Shown: positions 50,651 to 60,475, counted from the first letter of the stretch. The stretch: DNA of 64,000 bases from Domibacillus indicus (GCF_023715895.1 NZ_JAMBOO010000001.1:1-64000), one strand, 5' to 3'. The notes: generated by a model not told the origin, from the sequence alone. Made by a program: numbers and translations.

Positions 50651-50667
50651 TGTTCTCGCCAAAGATG

Positions 50668-50894
50668 ATAAAATAAAGAGGAAAAATACTCTTTTTACAC
50701 TTTCTACACCTGCCTCTTAACAGGATATAGGATATAAGAGGCAATAAGTCAGCAAAAGTTAAGCGATACTGACAGTGAGTGCATGTGCTTGGCGGGTAAA
50801 GAATTGACTTTCCGGCTGGAACACGCATCCCTATTACATTATAAAACGAAGTGAAAACAAGTCCATATAGAAAAATCACCAAAGAATTCGCCAT
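50668..50894 (-). pseudogene. comC: comC 5' part (Cys4 domain)
   Basis: 75 codons plus two bases: one membrane segment, then the STCTHC…CRKC cysteine motif of the prepilin peptidase methyltransferase domain, ending CCT CTT TAT TTT AT at the insertion. The frame then runs on into IS sequence and stops after 16 more codons. Joined to 48692-49199 it gives a 244-aa protein, close to the 248-aa B. subtilis ComC. Confidence 0.88.
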
Positions 50895-51282
50895 TAAACT
50901 TGATCATTAGAAACATGCATAGACTTTTTGTAAATTTTTGATCTGTTGGCCTTCTTCTGAAAAGTGAACGGATACATAAAATTCTTACTTTGTTTGTATT
51001 TGATTAACCTAATCATTCTAATGTTCTTCCTCCACTTCTTTTACTTTGTGCTCACTATACTTTAAATTTTTCTGGTTATGAAATGTAGAAATGACGTATT
51101 TCTACCCATATATTTACCATTTCCCTCTCTATATCTAAAGAACTTATACATTTGGTCTTTAATCCAAAAAAAGAAAAGAAGACAATAACACTGATAGTAA
51201 TATCTTTTGGAGGACATTAAAACGATGTAAATTAGTGAGCAAATAATCCTTTTGCTCCTTTTTTCCACTTTGAACTAACCAT
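50895..51282. other. AT-rich gap between comC and folC
   Basis: 388 bp with no convincing gene. A 68-codon minus ORF (51062-51268) has no ribosome site and an unprotein-like composition. The region is visibly richer in A+T than its neighbours and presumably holds the comC promoter; I found no clear pair of ComK AT boxes. Confidence 0.4.
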
Positions 51283-52572
51283 TTAAATGGTTAGTTCTTG
51301 TTTTATCATAGAAATAAAATAAAGAGAGCCCGTGACAATAAGAATATCTTGAACGGTAGAATTTTGCTGGAAGTCTCGAATAACCCTAACACAATCCGGA
51401 TCAAATATAACTGATGCGCTTTGAAATGGTGCATACTCTTTTGCACCCGCGGCTCTTGGAAAGTCAAACGAAGTCAGGTACAGCTGATCTGCCATTTGAT
51501 TTAAGCGTGCAATCATTCCATCCAGCGGTTTGTCCTTCATGGCCGCAAACAGGACCGTTATGTTTTTATTCGGAAACCGCTGGCTGGCTGTCCGCACAAG
51601 TGCTTCTACTCCCTCTTCATTATGGGCGCCGTCTGCAATGATCAGCGGATCGTCTGAGAGTGTTTCGAATCGTCCCGGCCATACGGCTTTTTGGAGCCCT
51701 TGCTCAATATGGTGCTCTTCGATTAAAAAGGAGTAAAATACACGTAAAAAGTCAGCTGCCATCACGGCTGTCGCCGCATTTTGCACCTGGTGCAGCCCGG
51801 CCAGTCCCGTTTCGAGGGCAGGACGGCTGCTGTAAAGGGACGTGAAGTCAAATTGTTCTCCTTTTTCCGTTGAAGCGATCCAGCTGCCCGTGAAATCCCG
51901 GCCGTATTGGTAAAGTGCTGAACGTTTTTGCTTTGCCGTCTCGGCAATCACAGCAAGAGCTTCCGGCTGATGAACCGCTGTTACAACGGGCACACCGCTT
52001 TTAATAATGCCTGCTTTTTCCCGCGCAATTTCTTCCAGCGTGTCACCAAGGAATTGAAGGTGATCCATGCCAATCGTGGTGATCACCGACAGCAGCGGAT
52101 GAACAATGTTTGTTGAATCCAGGCGGCCGCCAAGACCGACTTCAAATAAAACAAGGTCAACCGGGTGCATATAAGCAAAATAATAAAAAGCCATAGCCGT
52201 AATGATTTCAAATTCACTCGGCCCGCCCATTTCCAGCTCTTCCATTTCATCTGCAATCGTTTTAATTTTCACTGCCAAAGCCGTAATCTCTTCATCTGAA
52301 ATAGGCGTCCCATTAACGCTGATCCGCTCATTGAATTGTTCAATGTAAGGTGATGTAAACGTCCCTGTTTCAAAGCCGGCTTCCGTTAAAATCGACCGCA
52401 GCATAGCGGTAGTCGAGCCTTTTCCATTTGTTCCGCCAATATGGACTGCACGCAGGCGGCGCTCGGGATGATCAAGCCGTTCCATCATATATTCCATCCG
52501 CATCAGACCCGGCTTAATGCCTACGCGCAGACGTCCATGAATCCAGGCAAGTGCTTCTTCGTACGTATTCAT
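51283..52572 (-). CDS. folC: Folylpolyglutamate synthase/dihydrofolate synthase
   Basis: 429 aa Mur-ligase-family enzyme. It adds glutamates to folates, and in bacteria often also makes dihydrofolate. The ATP loop HIGGTNGKGSTTAMLRS is at about residues 44-60, and GMDHLQFLGDTLEEIAREKAGI near 170-190 and DGAHNEEGVEAL (about 301-312) are typical. It follows valS by 62 bp across a terminator, the same order as B. subtilis. Confidence 0.95.
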   Translation of the reverse strand: MNTYEEALAWIHGRLRVGIKPGLMRMEYMMERLDHPERRLRAVHIGGTNGKGSTTAMLRSILTEAGFETGTFTSPYIEQFNERISVNGTPISDEEITALAVKIKTIADEMEELEMGGPSEFEIITAMAFYYFAYMHPVDLVLFEVGLGGRLDSTNIVHPLLSVITTIGMDHLQFLGDTLEEIAREKAGIIKSGVPVVTAVHQPEALAVIAETAKQKRSALYQYGRDFTGSWIASTEKGEQFDFTSLYSSRPALETGLAGLHQVQNAATAVMAADFLRVFYSFLIEEHHIEQGLQKAVWPGRFETLSDDPLIIADGAHNEEGVEALVRTASQRFPNKNITVLFAAMKDKPLDGMIARLNQMADQLYLTSFDFPRAAGAKEYAPFQSASVIFDPDCVRVIRDFQQNSTVQDILIVTGSLYFISMIKQELTI

Positions 52573-52598
52573 GCCATTTCTTCTCCTTATGTACGAAA

Positions 52599-52629
52599 AA
52601 GACGAACCGCCTTGAGGCGGGTTCGTCTT
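52599..52629 (-). terminator. Terminator of valS
   Basis: A 13-bp stem with one bulged G (52599-52611 with 52616-52629), followed on the minus strand by a TTTTTC tract. Confidence 0.75.
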
Positions 52630-52634
52630 CTCGA

Positions 52635-55277
52635 TTAATTCTTTAAATCTTCGATACGTGCTTCAACAGCAGCGAGCTTTTCACGGTAATCCGCTTCTTT
52701 CGCGCGCTCTTCATCAACGACTTTTTGCGGTGCTTTTGAGATAAACCGCTCATTAGACAGCTTTTTCAGTACGCGGTCTACTTCAGACTGCCACTTTGCT
52801 TTTTCTTTTTCAAGACGGGCAATTTCTTCATCAATATTTAATAGACCTGCAAGCGGCATAAAGAGCTCGGCTCCCGTTACAACAGCTGTCATCGCTTTTT
52901 CAGGCACTGCCGGGTTTGCATCAATTACAAGCTCATCCGGGTTACAGAATCGCTCAATGTAGTAGCGGTTTTCTGTTAAAGTAGAAAGAACTGCTTCGTC
53001 TTTTGCTTTTAAAACAAGCGGTACTTTCTTGCTCATCGGCGTGTTCACTTCTGAACGAATGTTGCGGACAGCACGGATAATATCAACGAGCAGCTTCATG
53101 CTGGCTGCTGCTTCTTTGTTTGTTAAAGAATCATCTGCTGTTGGCCATGATGCTTCGACAATCGTTTCTCCTTCGTGCGGCAAGTTCTGCCAAATTTCTT
53201 CGGTAATAAACGGCATAAACGGATGTAGAAGACGCATTGTGTTGTCGAGCACGTAAGCAAGAACCGAACGGGTCATTTGCTTCGCCTGTTCATCTTCTCC
53301 GTACAGCGGCAGTTTCGCCATTTCAATATACCAGTCACAGAAATCGTCCCAAATAAAGTTATACAGCGTCCGGCCGACTTCCCCGAACTCGTATTTATCC
53401 GATAAGTGTGTCACACTTTCAATCGTTTCATTTAAGCGTGTTAAAATCCATTCATCTGCAACTGATTTTTTGCCCGTCAAATCAATTTGATCATATGTCA
53501 TACCGCCCATATTCATCAGGGCGAATCGAGACGCATTCCAAATTTTATTGGCAAAGTTCCATGTTGCTTCCACTTTCTCGGTTGTATATCGCAAGTCCTG
53601 TCCAGGCGAGCTTCCCGTTGCAAGGAAGTAGCGAAGTGAATCGGCACCGTACTGGTCAATGACTTCCATCGGGTCCACACCGTTGCCAAGAGACTTCGAC
53701 ATTTTGCGTCCTTCTGCGTCGCGTACAAGACCATGGATTAAAACATCTTCAAACGGACGTTCACCTGTAAATTCAAGCCCCTGGAAAATCATTCGGGATA
53801 CCCAGAAGAAAATAATATCATACCCCGTTACAAGGGCTGCGGTCGGGTAATAGCGCTTGAATTCAGCAGAATCCTCATCCGGCCAGCCCAGCGTTGAAAA
53901 CGGCCACAGAGCTGATGAGAACCATGTATCGAGTACGTCGGTATCCTGCTCCCAGTTTTCTGCATCCTGAGGCGCTTCCTGCCCTACATAAACTTCACCT
54001 GTTTCTTTATGGTACCAGGCTGGAATGCGGTGCCCCCACCAAAGCTGACGGGAAATACACCAGTCACGGATGTTCTCCATCCAATGCAGGTATGTTTTTT
54101 CAAAACGATCCGGTACAAAGTTTACTTTGTTTTCGTTTTTTTGAAGCTCAACGGCTTGTTCAGCCAAAGGACCCATTTTAACAAACCACTGGGTAGACAA
54201 ATACGGCTCGACAACAGCGCCGCTTCTTTCCGAATGGCCGACTGAATGTAAATGGTCTTCAATCTTAAATAGGACACCTTGTTCCTGAAGATCTTTGACA
54301 ATCTGCTTACGGCATTCAAAACGGTCCATGCCGCTGTATGTACCGGCTTCTTTGTTCATTGTTCCGTCTTCATTCATCACAAGGATACGCGGAAGGTCAT
54401 GACGGTTTCCGACTTCAAAATCGTTCGGATCATGCGCTGGCGTAATTTTTACAACACCGCTTCCGAATTCTGGATCTACATACTCATCAGCGATAATTGG
54501 AATTACCCGGCCGACAATTGGCAGGACAACATTTTTGCCGATTAAATGTTTGTAACGCTCATCTTCTGGATGAACCGCTACGGCCGTATCACCAAGCATC
54601 GTCTCCGGACGTGTTGTGGCAACTTCAATAGAGCCCGAGCCGTCCTCAAGCGGATATTTCATATGATAAAAAGCACCTTGTACATCTTTATAGATAACTT
54701 CAATATCTGACAGCGCCGTTTTAGTAGACGGATCCCAGTTGATAATGTACTCACCACGGTAGATGAGCCCTTTTTCATACAGCTTTACGAATACTTCACG
54801 AACGGCTTTTGACAACCCTTCATCCAGCGTAAAGCGTTCCCGGCTGTAATCAAGACCAAGACCAAGCTTTGCCCACTGGGCACGGATATGCCCGGCGTAT
54901 TCTTCTTTCCATTTCCATGATTCTTCAAGGAATTTCTCACGGCCAAGATCATAGCGGGTCTTGCCTTCTTCTTTTAACTTCTGTTCTACTTTTGCCTGTG
55001 TCGCGATACCGGCATGGTCCATTCCTGGAAGCCATAGAACGTCAAAGCCCTGCATGCGCTTCATGCGCGTTAAAATATCCTGCAGTGTTGTATCCCATGC
55101 ATGCCCAAGGTGAAGCTTGCCTGTAACATTCGGGGGCGGAATAACAATCGTATAAGGGGTTTTGGATTCATCGTTTTTTGCTTCGAAAAATTTGCCGGCT
55201 GTCCACCAGTCGTATCGGCCTTTCTCGATCGCCTGTGGATCATATTTTGTCGGCATCGTTGTTTCTTGTTGTGACAT
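52635..55277 (-). CDS. valS: Valyl-tRNA synthetase
   Basis: 880 aa class I synthetase. HIGH-type [15 protein letters not shown] (about 48-62), an editing domain, [12 protein letters not shown] (about 525), an anticodon-binding domain, and a C-terminal coiled coil ([21 protein letters not shown]). Start at 55277 has AAGGAGG upstream; a reading from 55346 would run into leader RNA. It carries an unusual T-box leader (55417-55499). Confidence 0.96.
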   Translation of the reverse strand: MSQQETTMPTKYDPQAIEKGRYDWWTAGKFFEAKNDESKTPYTIVIPPPNVTGKLHLGHAWDTTLQDILTRMKRMQGFDVLWLPGMDHAGIATQAKVEQKLKEEGKTRYDLGREKFLEESWKWKEEYAGHIRAQWAKLGLGLDYSRERFTLDEGLSKAVREVFVKLYEKGLIYRGEYIINWDPSTKTALSDIEVIYKDVQGAFYHMKYPLEDGSGSIEVATTRPETMLGDTAVAVHPEDERYKHLIGKNVVLPIVGRVIPIIADEYVDPEFGSGVVKITPAHDPNDFEVGNRHDLPRILVMNEDGTMNKEAGTYSGMDRFECRKQIVKDLQEQGVLFKIEDHLHSVGHSERSGAVVEPYLSTQWFVKMGPLAEQAVELQKNENKVNFVPDRFEKTYLHWMENIRDWCISRQLWWGHRIPAWYHKETGEVYVGQEAPQDAENWEQDTDVLDTWFSSALWPFSTLGWPDEDSAEFKRYYPTAALVTGYDIIFFWVSRMIFQGLEFTGERPFEDVLIHGLVRDAEGRKMSKSLGNGVDPMEVIDQYGADSLRYFLATGSSPGQDLRYTTEKVEATWNFANKIWNASRFALMNMGGMTYDQIDLTGKKSVADEWILTRLNETIESVTHLSDKYEFGEVGRTLYNFIWDDFCDWYIEMAKLPLYGEDEQAKQMTRSVLAYVLDNTMRLLHPFMPFITEEIWQNLPHEGETIVEASWPTADDSLTNKEAAASMKLLVDIIRAVRNIRSEVNTPMSKKVPLVLKAKDEAVLSTLTENRYYIERFCNPDELVIDANPAVPEKAMTAVVTGAELFMPLAGLLNIDEEIARLEKEKAKWQSEVDRVLKKLSNERFISKAPQKVVDEERAKEADYREKLAAVEARIEDLKN

Positions 55278-55292
55278 TGTTTTTCCTCCTTG

Positions 55293-55412
55293 TAAAAAAG
55301 CGCAAGGCACACGTTTTTCAGCGGCAAGCTTAAGACAACCCCTCACAGAGACGGTTTATACCTCCGGAAGGAACCGGCTTATGCCCTTGCTGATGGCGCC
55401 TGGAGCTTGGAC
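55293..55412 (-). repeat. Intergenic hairpin repeat between the T-box and valS
   Basis: About 120 nt that folds, on the minus strand, into a long imperfect hairpin: GGCGCC and GCAAGG flanks pair with CTTGCC and GTGCC, and a GCATAAGCC… arm pairs with …GTCTTAAGC through several G-U pairs. From memory it resembles a dispersed intergenic repeat of Bacillus-group genomes (AGCTCCAGCGCC … CTTGCGCTTTT ends). It may be a small non-coding mobile repeat. No second copy was noticed in the window. Confidence 0.5.
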
Positions 55413-55416
55413 ATCA

Positions 55417-55499
55417 TAAAAAAAAGCCCCGCCGTCTGAAAAGGACGAAGAGGCTGCTTGCGGTACCACCTTTTCCCGGTCCACACGTTTCTTTTCAAT
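55417..55499 (-). promoter_or_regulatory. valS T-box, antiterminator/terminator part only
   Basis: GGTGGTACCGCAAG (55458-55471, minus) is the T-box sequence, and a GC-rich terminator (55426-55436 with 55444-55454) with eight or more U follows. Only about 25-40 nt separate it from the promoter at 55506-55535, so there is no room for the specifier-containing Stem I and none was found farther upstream. See findings. Confidence 0.65.
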
Positions 55500-55505
55500 A
55501 CCATT

Positions 55506-55535
55506 ATCTTAGCCGAAAATGCTTCAGTGCGTCAA
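55506..55535 (-). promoter_or_regulatory. valS promoter
   Basis: TTGACG (55530-55535), 18-bp spacer, TAAGAT (55506-55511). The predicted transcript start is near 55499. Confidence 0.55.
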
Positions 55536-55589
55536 CCTTACGCACCTTTTTTCGTGCAATTCATATGATGTCAAAAAGGAGTGTTTTCC

Positions 55590-55775
55590 ATGATGCGCCA
55601 TTACGATAGGTGGCCGCCGTGGCTGCGCCGCTGCCGCCTTATGTGCTGCCGGATTATTATTCCGCTTTGCTGCTTTCAAGGGCTGCGCACGCTTTTTTTG
55701 CCGACGACGTTTGATGTTATTCTGTTGTCTCTTTTGATTCTTCTTGCGGCTGCTCTTCATCTTGAGTGGTTATAA
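55590..55775 (+). CDS. Small membrane protein of unknown function
   Basis: 61 aa. A basic, Trp/Arg/Cys-rich N terminus (about 1-20) is followed by a hydrophobic stretch, FQGLRTLFLPTTFDVILL, and a second membrane helix ending in LEWL. AGGAG stands 8 nt before the ATG. I do not recognise it by name. It lies on the opposite strand and its last 59 bp overlap the end of the SpoVID-like gene. The rest covers the interval where B. subtilis has ysxE. Confidence 0.55.
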   Translation: MMRHYDRWPPWLRRCRLMCCRIIIPLCCFQGLRTLFLPTTFDVILLSLLILLAAALHLEWL

Positions 55776-56403
55776 GTTCCACATTGCCGGAGGATACCTG
55801 GAACCGCCATTTTGCTTTTTGTGCAGGCCGCTCTTCAAGCCAGCTAAAAACGGAAGCATCGTCTTCCGCCCGTTTTTGAACTTGAACAGCGGCATCTTCT
55901 GATTCTATTTCGGCTGTTTCCTGCTCTTCTTCGGCTTCTGCGCTTTCTTCTGCTTCACTCTCCTCAAGCTCTTCTACGTCGCTTTCTAAGCTTCCTTCTG
56001 GCTCGTACTCGTACGCAGCTGCCACGATTGGCGCTGGTTCTTCCTCTATTTTTCTGACAGTGGACACTGCAATAGCAAGCTCTGCTTCTAAAATAAGCCG
56101 GTCCGGCTTTTCTACTGTATAATCAAAGGTGTGAATTTCAATATCTGCCCCCTCCGCCGCACGCTGGTCCGGAGGCAAGACGGCCTGCACCGGAATATGA
56201 CGGAAAAACTGGCGGATAGAATCTTCTTCCAGGCCAAAATAATCGTGTATACGATACTCGCCTGTTACCTCAATAGAGCCCTGCACACTTGCTCCTTGAA
56301 TCACAACTTGCGGATCAAGGGAAATGGACAGCAGTTCATCCACTTCTTCTCCTTCTGGAAATACAACATCCTCCTGAAGCGCAACGAAAAATAACTCTTC
56401 CAT
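55717..56403 (-). CDS. spoVID: SpoVID-like sporulation coat protein, lacking a LysM domain
   Basis: 228 aa. The N-terminal ~110 residues (VALQEDVVFPEGEEVDELLSI, SIEVTGEYRI) match the beta-rich SpoVID N domain. The rest is a strongly acidic Glu/Ala/Ser tail, and the C terminus (TQDEEQPQEESKETTE) has none of the LysM domain of B. subtilis SpoVID (about 575 aa). SpoVID directs coat encasement with SafA and SpoIVA. It is next to hemL as in B. subtilis. Start at 56403 has GGAGG upstream. Confidence 0.75.
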   Translation of the reverse strand: MEELFFVALQEDVVFPEGEEVDELLSISLDPQVVIQGASVQGSIEVTGEYRIHDYFGLEEDSIRQFFRHIPVQAVLPPDQRAAEGADIEIHTFDYTVEKPDRLILEAELAIAVSTVRKIEEEPAPIVAAAYEYEPEGSLESDVEELEESEAEESAEAEEEQETAEIESEDAAVQVQKRAEDDASVFSWLEERPAQKAKWRFQVSSGNVELITTQDEEQPQEESKETTE

Positions 56404-56453
56404 GCACACCCCTCCCTTTCGCGCTAGTGTATGCGCGCAGAAACGGAAACATG

Positions 56454-56501
56454 AAAAAAAGGTGTCTATAACATAGCCTTAAATGCTTTGTTATAGACAC
56501 C
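56454..56501 (-). terminator. Terminator of the hem operon (after hemL)
   Basis: A 13-bp perfect stem, 56461-56473 with 56489-56501, then seven T on the minus strand (56454-56460). Confidence 0.85.
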
Positions 56502-56509
56502 ACGTCGTT

Positions 56510-57799
56510 TTATTTTGCCAAGCGGCTAAACGCTTTTTCGGCTGCTTGAATGGTTTGATTAATATCCTCATCTGAATGCGCTGTTGATAAAAACAGCCCT
56601 TCAAATTGGGACGGAGGCAAGAAAACACCTTCAAGCGCCATTTCGCGGAAATAATCAGCGAACAGAGCAAGGTCCGACCCTTTTGCATCTTCATAGTTTT
56701 GAACGGGTCCTTCATGGAAGAAGCAGCCGATCATCGAGCCAGCACGGTTAAACGTGATTGGAATCCCATAATTACGTGCCGCATCCGTCAGCCCTTTTTC
56801 AAGCATATCCGCTTTGCGTCCAAACTCCTCGTAGGATGCCGGCGTCAATTGACGAAGTGTTTCGATTCCGGCAGTCATGGCCATCGGGTTTCCGGACAGC
56901 GTGCCCGCCTGATAAATGGTTCCCGCCGGCGCCACATTGTTCATAATTTCCGCTTTGCCGCCGTAAGCACCAACCGGAAGACCGCCGCCGATCACCTTGC
57001 CAAGACAGGTAAGATCCGGCGTAACGCCGAAGTGCCCCTGTGCACAGTTGTAGCCGACACGGAAACCCGTCATCACTTCATCAAAAATAAGCAAGGAACC
57101 ATTTTGCTCCGTAATTTCACGCAGGTCTTCTAAAAAGTCCGGCAGCGGAGGAACAACGCCCATATTGCCGGCAACCGGCTCGACAATTATACAGGCAATA
57201 TCCTCACCATATTGTTCAAATGCAAAACGAACACTTTCCAAATCATTGTATGGAACCGTAATGGTGTTTTTAGCAACACTCTCCGGCACACCCGGGCTGT
57301 CCGGCAGTCCGAGCGTTGCAACACCGGAACCGGCTTTAATGAGCAGCGAATCTCCATGTCCGTGGTAGCACCCTTCAAACTTAAGGATTTTGTTGCGTCC
57401 TGTATATCCCCGTGCCAGCCGAAGCGCACTCATTGTAGCTTCCGTACCGCTTGATACCATTCGAACGACTTCGATCGACGGTACGCGCTCAATGACGAGC
57501 TTTGCCATTTCATTTTCAAGCAGCGTAGAAGCGCCGAAGCTCGTACCTGTTTCCGCCGTTTTTTTCAATGCTTCGACTACCTGGTCATTTGAATGGCCCA
57601 AAATAAGCGGACCCCATGACAGTACATAATCAATGTACTCATTCCCATCAATATCCCAAATTTTTGACCCTTTGCCCCGCTCCATGAAAATAGGATCGAT
57701 ATTGACCGATTTAAACGCACGAACCGGACTATTTACGCCGCCCGGCATCATTTGAACCGCTTCTTTAAAAGCAGCTTTTGATTTTTCGAATGAACGCAT
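56510..57799 (-). CDS. hemL: Glutamate-1-semialdehyde 2,1-aminomutase
   Basis: 429 aa PLP enzyme that makes 5-aminolevulinate. [18 protein letters not shown] (cofactor site), and the PLP Lys in [15 protein letters not shown] near residue 267, are visible. GGAGG precedes the ATG. Last gene of hemAXCDBL. Confidence 0.97.
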   Translation of the reverse strand: MRSFEKSKAAFKEAVQMMPGGVNSPVRAFKSVNIDPIFMERGKGSKIWDIDGNEYIDYVLSWGPLILGHSNDQVVEALKKTAETGTSFGASTLLENEMAKLVIERVPSIEVVRMVSSGTEATMSALRLARGYTGRNKILKFEGCYHGHGDSLLIKAGSGVATLGLPDSPGVPESVAKNTITVPYNDLESVRFAFEQYGEDIACIIVEPVAGNMGVVPPLPDFLEDLREITEQNGSLLIFDEVMTGFRVGYNCAQGHFGVTPDLTCLGKVIGGGLPVGAYGGKAEIMNNVAPAGTIYQAGTLSGNPMAMTAGIETLRQLTPASYEEFGRKADMLEKGLTDAARNYGIPITFNRAGSMIGCFFHEGPVQNYEDAKGSDLALFADYFREMALEGVFLPPSQFEGLFLSTAHSDEDINQTIQAAEKAFSRLAK

Positions 57800-57813
57800 G
57801 AAAAAGCCTCCTC

Positions 57814-58791
57814 TTATTGTTCGTTTAGCCAGCGTGCCGCATCTTTTGCATGATACGTCATAATTAAATCTGCACCTGCGCGCTTCATGCCGGTTAATGT
57901 TTCAAGAACAATCGCCCTTTCATCAACCCAGCCATTTAAAGCAGCGGCTTTCACCATGGCATATTCACCGCTTACGTTGTATGCCACAATTGGTGCATCA
58001 AATTCGTTTCGTACATCCCGGACAATGTCCATATAGGAAAGAGCCGGCTTAACGATTAAAAAGTCTGCACCCTGTTCAATGTCAGCCCGCGCTTCCCGAA
58101 TCGCTTCACGCCGGTTTGCCGGATCCATTTGATACGTTTTACGGTCGCCAAATTGCGGTGTAGAATCCGCCGCATCACGGAATGGTCCATAATAAGCAGA
58201 AGAATATTTTACAGCGTAAGACATGATTGGCACTTCTGTAAAGCCCGCTTCATCCAGCCCTTTGCGGATTGCTGCGACAAACCCGTCCATCATGTTTGAT
58301 GGCGCGATGATGTCGGCACCTGCTTCTGCCTGGCTGATTGCCGCTTTGGCCAAAAGGTCAAGAGATGGGTCGTTTAATATGCGGCTTCCTTCGATAACGC
58401 CGCAATGACCGTGATCGGTATATTCACATAAACATGTATCCGCAATCACAATAAGGTCTGGGTAATGGTTCTTAATATGGCGTGTAGCTTTCTGGACAAT
58501 GCCATCATTATGATAAGCGCCTGTTCCAACTGCATCTTTTACATCAGGCAGACCGAATAAAATCACCGATTTAATGCCAAGCCCGACTACTTCTTCGATT
58601 TCCTCGTTTAATTGATCAATAGACAATTGAAAAACGCCCGGCATAGATGGAACCTCGTTGCGGATGCCCTCTCCTTCTGCTACGAAAATCGGGTAAATAA
58701 AATCATTCACATCAAGCTGTGTTTCCCGCACAAGCGCCCGCATATTTGCGGTTTGACGCAAACGGCGGTGACGTTCAAAATTCAATTCCAT
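57814..58791 (-). CDS. hemB: Porphobilinogen synthase
   Basis: 325 aa. It condenses two 5-aminolevulinates. Zinc cysteines are in [14 protein letters not shown] (about 117-130), and the two Schiff-base lysines lie in YAVKYSSA and [10 protein letters not shown]. Start 58791 has AAGGAGTG upstream; a GTG 9 bp upstream is less likely. It lies 14 bp before hemL. Confidence 0.96.
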   Translation of the reverse strand: MELNFERHRRLRQTANMRALVRETQLDVNDFIYPIFVAEGEGIRNEVPSMPGVFQLSIDQLNEEIEEVVGLGIKSVILFGLPDVKDAVGTGAYHNDGIVQKATRHIKNHYPDLIVIADTCLCEYTDHGHCGVIEGSRILNDPSLDLLAKAAISQAEAGADIIAPSNMMDGFVAAIRKGLDEAGFTEVPIMSYAVKYSSAYYGPFRDAADSTPQFGDRKTYQMDPANRREAIREARADIEQGADFLIVKPALSYMDIVRDVRNEFDAPIVAYNVSGEYAMVKAAALNGWVDERAIVLETLTGMKRAGADLIMTYHAKDAARWLNEQ

Positions 58792-58796
58792 TTGTA

Positions 58797-59552
58797 TCAC
58801 TCCTTATAAAATCTGCTTATTTCCTTTACAAGCGCGTCAATGGTAAAAACGGATGGACAGACCGAAATCGGTATGCCGCATGCTGCTGCTTCTTTTTCTG
58901 TTACCCGGCCAATCACTCCGTAATCTGTTCTTGGCAGCGGCTCTTGTGCCTGCTTCAGAATCTGCATAAAATGCCGGACAGCAGATGGACTTGTGAATGT
59001 AATCATATCTACTTTTTCCGTCCGAATCAGCTTTAATAAGTGTGCCCGCTCATCGGCTGGAAAGTACGTTTCATAAACAATCCAGTCGTCTGCCTGTCTG
59101 CCTGTCTCACGAACGGTATCCGCTATTAAGCTGCGCGCCATGCTGCCTTTTGGAATCAGCACTTTTTCGGGCAGAAAACATCCTTTTCGTATGTCTTCGG
59201 CAACATCCTCTGCGGAAAACCGTCCGGGCATATAAGAAACAGAAAGTCCATAGGATGCTGCTGCTTTAGCCGTCTGTGTGCCGATCGCCGCCCATTTTGC
59301 CCTTATTCTGTGCAAAAGATGACCGGCTTTTTGCATAAAAAAATCAACGCCGTTTTTGCTTGTAAACAAAATCCAATCATATGTATGCAAGCTGGCCAAA
59401 ATGGCCTCTTCCTGCCCGTCTTCAAACGTCCGGAATGCGATAAGCGGCACTGCGTATGCTGTGCCGCCCGCTTCTTCTATTTTACCAATAAACGGTGCTT
59501 CCTGTCCCCTCGGACGGGTTACAACGATTCGTTTACCAGCGAGCGGCTTCAT
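58797..59552 (-). CDS. hemD: Uroporphyrinogen-III synthase
   Basis: 251 aa. It cyclises hydroxymethylbilane with D-ring inversion. N-terminal [12 protein letters not shown] and the [14 protein letters not shown] and [14 protein letters not shown] motifs fit the two-domain fold. It overlaps hemC by 4 bp and is followed by hemB after 5 bp. Confidence 0.93.
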   Translation of the reverse strand: MKPLAGKRIVVTRPRGQEAPFIGKIEEAGGTAYAVPLIAFRTFEDGQEEAILASLHTYDWILFTSKNGVDFFMQKAGHLLHRIRAKWAAIGTQTAKAAASYGLSVSYMPGRFSAEDVAEDIRKGCFLPEKVLIPKGSMARSLIADTVRETGRQADDWIVYETYFPADERAHLLKLIRTEKVDMITFTSPSAVRHFMQILKQAQEPLPRTDYGVIGRVTEKEAAACGIPISVCPSVFTIDALVKEISRFYKE

Positions 59553-60475
59553 TCGGCTGCCGCCCTCGCTGCCTGGATTAATTCGAGCGCACCCCGGTCC
59601 TTTAAAAGATGTGCCGCTTCTAAGCCCACTTTTTCAGCGTTACTTCCGGAGACCGTTTCTTTTAAAATGGTTTTTCCATCCGGTGAAGCAACAAGTGCTG
59701 TTAAAGACAGCTCTTCACCTTTTGTTGTAGCAAAACCAGCTACCGGTACCTGGCATCCGCCCTCTACTGCTCCTAAAAAAGCACGCTCTGCCGTAACCGC
59801 TCGTTTCGTGTTGTCACAAGTGAATTGGTCCAGCAAATTCCGTAATTCTTTGTCATCTTCACGGCACTCAATCGCCAGAGCCCCTTGACCGACAGCGGAA
59901 ACCGACAATTCTTCACTCAAAAATTCTGTTACGGTATCTGCAGACCAGCCCATACGTGCCAGACCTGCGGCAGCAAGAATAATCGCATCATATTCTTCGT
60001 TCTGGAGCTTGGTCAGCCGCGTGTCAATATTGCCCCGAATCCATTTAATCTCAAGATCCGGTCTTTCCGCCAAAATCTGGGCGCTCCGGCGAAGACTGCT
60101 CGTACCAACAATGGAGCCGGCCGGCAATTCATGAAACTTCACATGCCCGTTTGAAATAAGCGCGTCGCGATGATCTTCCCGCTCCGGCACGGCGCCAATC
60201 ACCAGACCTTCCGGCAGGACAGCCGGCATATCTTTCATGCTGTGAACAGCCATATCGATCTCGCCATCAAGCAGTGCCTGTTCGATTTCTTTTACAAACA
60301 AGCCTTTACCGCCCACTTTTGATAACGTCACATCCAGAATACGGTCGCCTTTTGTCACGATTTCTTTTACTTCAAACTCTGTTCCCGGCGACAGCGCCTT
60401 CAGCTGATCGATCACTTGATTCGTTTGTGTGAGCGCCAGGCGGCTTCTTCTCGATCCAACAATAATTTTCCGCAA
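59549..60475 (-). CDS. hemC: Hydroxymethylbilane synthase (porphobilinogen deaminase)
   Basis: 308 aa. It links four porphobilinogens on a dipyrromethane cofactor. [18 protein letters not shown], and GGCQVPVAG with the cofactor Cys are all present. Start TTG 60475 follows GGAGG by 8 nt; the upstream ATG lies inside that ribosome site. It is between hemX and hemD. Confidence 0.95.
   Translation of the reverse strand: MRKIIVGSRRSRLALTQTNQVIDQLKALSPGTEFEVKEIVTKGDRILDVTLSKVGGKGLFVKEIEQALLDGEIDMAVHSMKDMPAVLPEGLVIGAVPEREDHRDALISNGHVKFHELPAGSIVGTSSLRRSAQILAERPDLEIKWIRGNIDTRLTKLQNEEYDAIILAAAGLARMGWSADTVTEFLSEELSVSAVGQGALAIECREDDKELRNLLDQFTCDNTKRAVTAERAFLGAVEGGCQVPVAGFATTKGEELSLTALVASPDGKTILKETVSGSNAEKVGLEAAHLLKDRGALELIQAARAAAE

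Larger units (their letters stand above)
49200..50667 (-). mobile_element. TnpB-only IS200/IS605-family element (IS1341 type) inserted in comC
   Basis: About 1468 bp: a left end with a subterminal palindrome (50623-50650), tnpB, and a right end of about 110 bp with hairpins. No tnpA is present. There is no target duplication; the element sits beside the pentamer TTTAT (50668-50672, minus strand), the kind of target this family uses. The ends are inferred by joining the comC flanks and are uncertain by one or two bases at the A run 49198-49201. Confidence 0.85.

Noticed and set aside
49200-50667. Full IS605 with transposase TnpA
   Set aside because: No TnpA-like Y1 transposase frame is found on either strand; only tnpB is present.
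51062-51268. 68-codon minus-strand ORF between comC and folC
   Set aside because: No ribosome site, AT-rich with an improbable composition, no motif recognised.
55293-55412. Second T-box domain just before valS
   Set aside because: It has no T-box sequence; the pairing pattern is that of a long hairpin repeat.
55524-55760. 78-codon very basic minus-strand ORF near valS
   Set aside because: It is the antisense of the better-supported plus-strand small gene, and it runs through the valS promoter.
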